Assembly: GCF_002846495.1 (NCBI RefSeq)
Contig: NZ_PJNE01000001.1
Location: 3,100,001-3,164,000, forward strand
DNA length: 64,000 nt
From: Phycicoccus duodecadis
Lineage (GTDB): Bacteria; Actinomycetota; Actinomycetes; Actinomycetales; Dermatophilaceae
Direction: 5' to 3'
Part shown: positions 62,353-64,000 of the stretch, piece after piece
Position numbering within the stretch: the stretch's first letter is position 1
Layout of the letters: each line of letters starts with the position of its first letter
Notes under the pieces: model-generated
Databases searched by the model: none
Seen by the model: the letters and a program-made list of their open reading frames with translations, nothing else
What the model was told of the DNA's origin: nothing
Position numbers and translations under genes: made by a program

Positions 62353-63236
62353 ACGACCGGGCGGCCGCCGCCACGGGTGGCGTGCCGGCGGACTCGGTCC
62401 CGTGGCCCGGCGGCGCACGATCGGCGGCGGCCTTCACCTTCGACGTCGACGCCGAGTCCGCCGTGCTCTGGGGATCGCCCGGCACGGCGGACCGGATGAG
62501 CGTGGTCAGCCACCAGGCCTACGGACCCCTGGTCGGGGTGCCGCGCCTCCTCGACCTGCTCGAGCGCCACGGCATCCGGTCGACGTTCTTCGTCCCGGGG
62601 TACACCGCCCATCGCTACCCCGACACGGTGCGACGCATCGCCGACGCGGGACACGAGATCGCCCACCACGGCTACCTGCACGAGCAGCCGACCGCCCTGA
62701 CCGAAGCGGAGGAGGTGGAGGCGATCGAGCGCGGCCTGGCCGCCCTACAGGAGGTCGCCGGCGTGCGACCCGTCGGCTACCGCGCCCCCATGTGGGACCT
62801 GTCCTGGCGCACCCCCGCTCTCCTCGCCGAGCGCGGGTTCCTCTACGACTCCTCCCTCATGGACGCCGACACCCCGTACGAGCTCGCCGTCGGCGACACC
62901 TCCCTCGTGGAGATCCCGATCCAGTGGGCCCTCGACGACTGGGAGCAGTACTGCTTCCTGCCCGACATCACCGGTTCCGGGCTCATCGAGACCCCGGCGA
63001 AAGCCGTCGAGCTGTGGCGGGCCGAGTTCTCGGCGCTGCGCGACGCCGGCGGATGCTGGGTGCTGACGAACCACCCCTTCCTCAGCGGCCGACCGTCGAG
63101 GGCCGCGGCCCTGTCCGACCTGATGGCGGAGGTCGTCGCCTGCGACGACGTGTGGGTCGCACCCCTCGGCGAGATCGCCGCCCACGTCCGCGGCCTGGGC
63201 CTGACGCCCCGATCGATCGAGAAGCCCGCGCTCTGA
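62349..63236 (+). CDS. NodB-type polysaccharide deacetylase family protein (PuuE-like)
   Basis: A 295-residue protein with the NodB fold: metal Asp in [10 protein letters not shown], the HxxxH-like site in [11 protein letters not shown], and RAPMWDLSW in the catalytic Arg region. No signal peptide, so it is cytoplasmic, resembling PuuE-type amidohydrolases rather than wall-acting deacetylases. It overlaps the agmatinase gene (ATGA), so is coupled with it; a role in removing an acyl, carbamoyl or ring group from an intermediate is an inference. Confidence 0.85.
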   Translation: MNDRAAAATGGVPADSVPWPGGARSAAAFTFDVDAESAVLWGSPGTADRMSVVSHQAYGPLVGVPRLLDLLERHGIRSTFFVPGYTAHRYPDTVRRIADAGHEIAHHGYLHEQPTALTEAEEVEAIERGLAALQEVAGVRPVGYRAPMWDLSWRTPALLAERGFLYDSSLMDADTPYELAVGDTSLVEIPIQWALDDWEQYCFLPDITGSGLIETPAKAVELWRAEFSALRDAGGCWVLTNHPFLSGRPSRAAALSDLMAEVVACDDVWVAPLGEIAAHVRGLGLTPRSIEKPAL

Positions 63237-63283
63237 CCACCAGAGCACCCCATCGCACGACACCACGAGAGGCGGATGGTCCG

Positions 63284-64000
63284 ATGACCACCTTCGACAC
63301 CCGAGACTTCGTCCCCGACCCGGAGAAGGGCGCCCGGGTGGCGCAGGACGACCGGGCGCACGTGTTCCATTCGTGGTCGGCGCAGGCTCAGATCAGTCCG
63401 TTGCCGATCGCGGGGGCGTCGGGGAGTCATTTCTGGGACTTCGAGGGGAAGCGGTACCTGGACTTCTCGAGCCAGCTGGTGAACGTCAACATCGGCTACC
63501 AGCATCCGAAGCTGGTCGCGGCGATCCAGGAGGCCGCGGCCCGGCAGTGCACCATCGCGCCGAGCTTCGCGGACGAGTCGCGTTCGGAGGCGGCGCGGAT
63601 GATCGCCGAGCGCGCGCCGGGGAGCCTGGACAAGGTGTTCTTCACCAACGGTGGCGCGGAGGCCACCGAGAACGCGATGCGGATGGCGAAGCTGCACACG
63701 GGGCGGAACAAGGTGCTGACCACGTACCGCAGCTACCACGGCGCCACCGCGGGCTCGATCGCCGCGACGGGTGACCCGCGGCGGTGGGCCAACGAGCCGG
63801 GGGTGGCGGGGATCGTGCACTTCTGGGGGCCTTACCCGTACCGCTCGCCGTTCCACTCCGCCGACGCGGCGCAGGAGTGCGAGCGGGCGTTGCAGCACCT
63901 GCGCGAGACGATCATGGTCGAGGGCGCGCACACGATCGCGGCGATCATGCTCGAGACCGTGGTCGGCACCAACGGGATCCTGGTGCCGCCGGAGGGGTAC
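63284..64000 (+). CDS. Class III aminotransferase (PLP), 5' part
   Basis: The frame is open from the ATG at 63284 to the end of the window (239 residues seen). Fold-type I, class III aminotransferase: ISPLPIAGASGSHFWDFEGKR, SSQLVNVNIGYQHPKLV, FFTNGGAEATENAMRMAK (the Gly-Ala-Glu site) and TTYRSYHGATAGSIAATGD are typical of omega-amino acid or polyamine aminotransferases. The PLP lysine lies beyond the window. GAGAGGCGG is about 12 bases upstream. G-ending codons are more common than in the preceding genes. It probably transfers an amino group from the released amine. Confidence 0.92.
   Translation, partial: MTTFDTRDFVPDPEKGARVAQDDRAHVFHSWSAQAQISPLPIAGASGSHFWDFEGKRYLDFSSQLVNVNIGYQHPKLVAAIQEAAARQCTIAPSFADESRSEAARMIAERAPGSLDKVFFTNGGAEATENAMRMAKLHTGRNKVLTTYRSYHGATAGSIAATGDPRRWANEPGVAGIVHFWGPYPYRSPFHSADAAQECERALQHLRETIMVEGAHTIAAIMLETVVGTNGILVPPEGY

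Overview
The window is a dense, very GC-rich stretch (G/C-ending codons almost everywhere) from an actinobacterium, probably of the Micrococcales (Intrasporangiaceae/Dermatophilaceae-like). That placement is inferred from the clpX–valS…ileS–folC–DUF4233–ndk–mreBCD–mrdA order, an ESX-type secretion locus, an ultrashort-stem-I ileS T-box, and a recurring leaderless start arrangement (TANNNT, six bases, ATG/GTG). No rRNA, tRNA, CRISPR array or insertion sequence was seen. The only gene-free stretch over 300 bases is 30467-30972, which holds two divergent regulatory RNAs.

Layout. 1-5.7 kb: 3' end of clpX; a reverse operon DUF4129 protein - membrane protein - MoxR ATPase - DUF58 protein - membrane protein, with a divergent papain-like protein. 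5.7-8.4 kb: a long palindromic element, then valS. 8.4-22.5 kb: a type VII (ESX-like) secretion locus with mycP, eccB and eccD on the reverse strand; two WXG100 proteins, a helical substrate-like protein, a second mycosin and a Gly-rich PPE-like protein on the forward strand; a second EccD-like protein; and eccC. No EccE or EccA is visible. 22.6-24 kb: acyltransferase and methyltransferase.

24-30.7 kb: a reverse operon that appears to be a vitamin B12 capture and uptake system. It has a cobalamin riboswitch, a secreted transcobalamin/intrinsic-factor-like surface protein (alpha/alpha barrel plus DUF4430-type beta domain), EcfT, a fused double EcfA ATPase, an ECF S component and a DUF4916 Nudix-like protein. 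30.7-43.7 kb: T-box and ileS, a cluster of palindromic repeats, folC, a CDF-like transporter, an L7/L12-like membrane protein, DUF4233, ndk, mreBCD-mrdA and lpdA; rodA is absent after mrdA. 43.7-57.1 kb: mixed single genes, including an aromatic amino acid decarboxylase-like enzyme, a beta-propeller protein, a HelD/HelR-like ATPase, a GAF-PP2C phosphatase, an ArsR-SRPBCC pair with a clear operator, a DUF222-HNH protein, two tiny membrane proteins and a mraY outside the usual cell-division cluster. 57.2-64 kb: a PucR-regulated catabolic operon (APC permease, two SDR dehydrogenases, agmatinase-type ureohydrolase, NodB-type deacetylase, class III aminotransferase cut by the window end), probably for an agmatine- or guanidino-type compound.

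Coordinates, overlaps and motifs were read directly from the sequence. Family names come from motif recognition without database searches.
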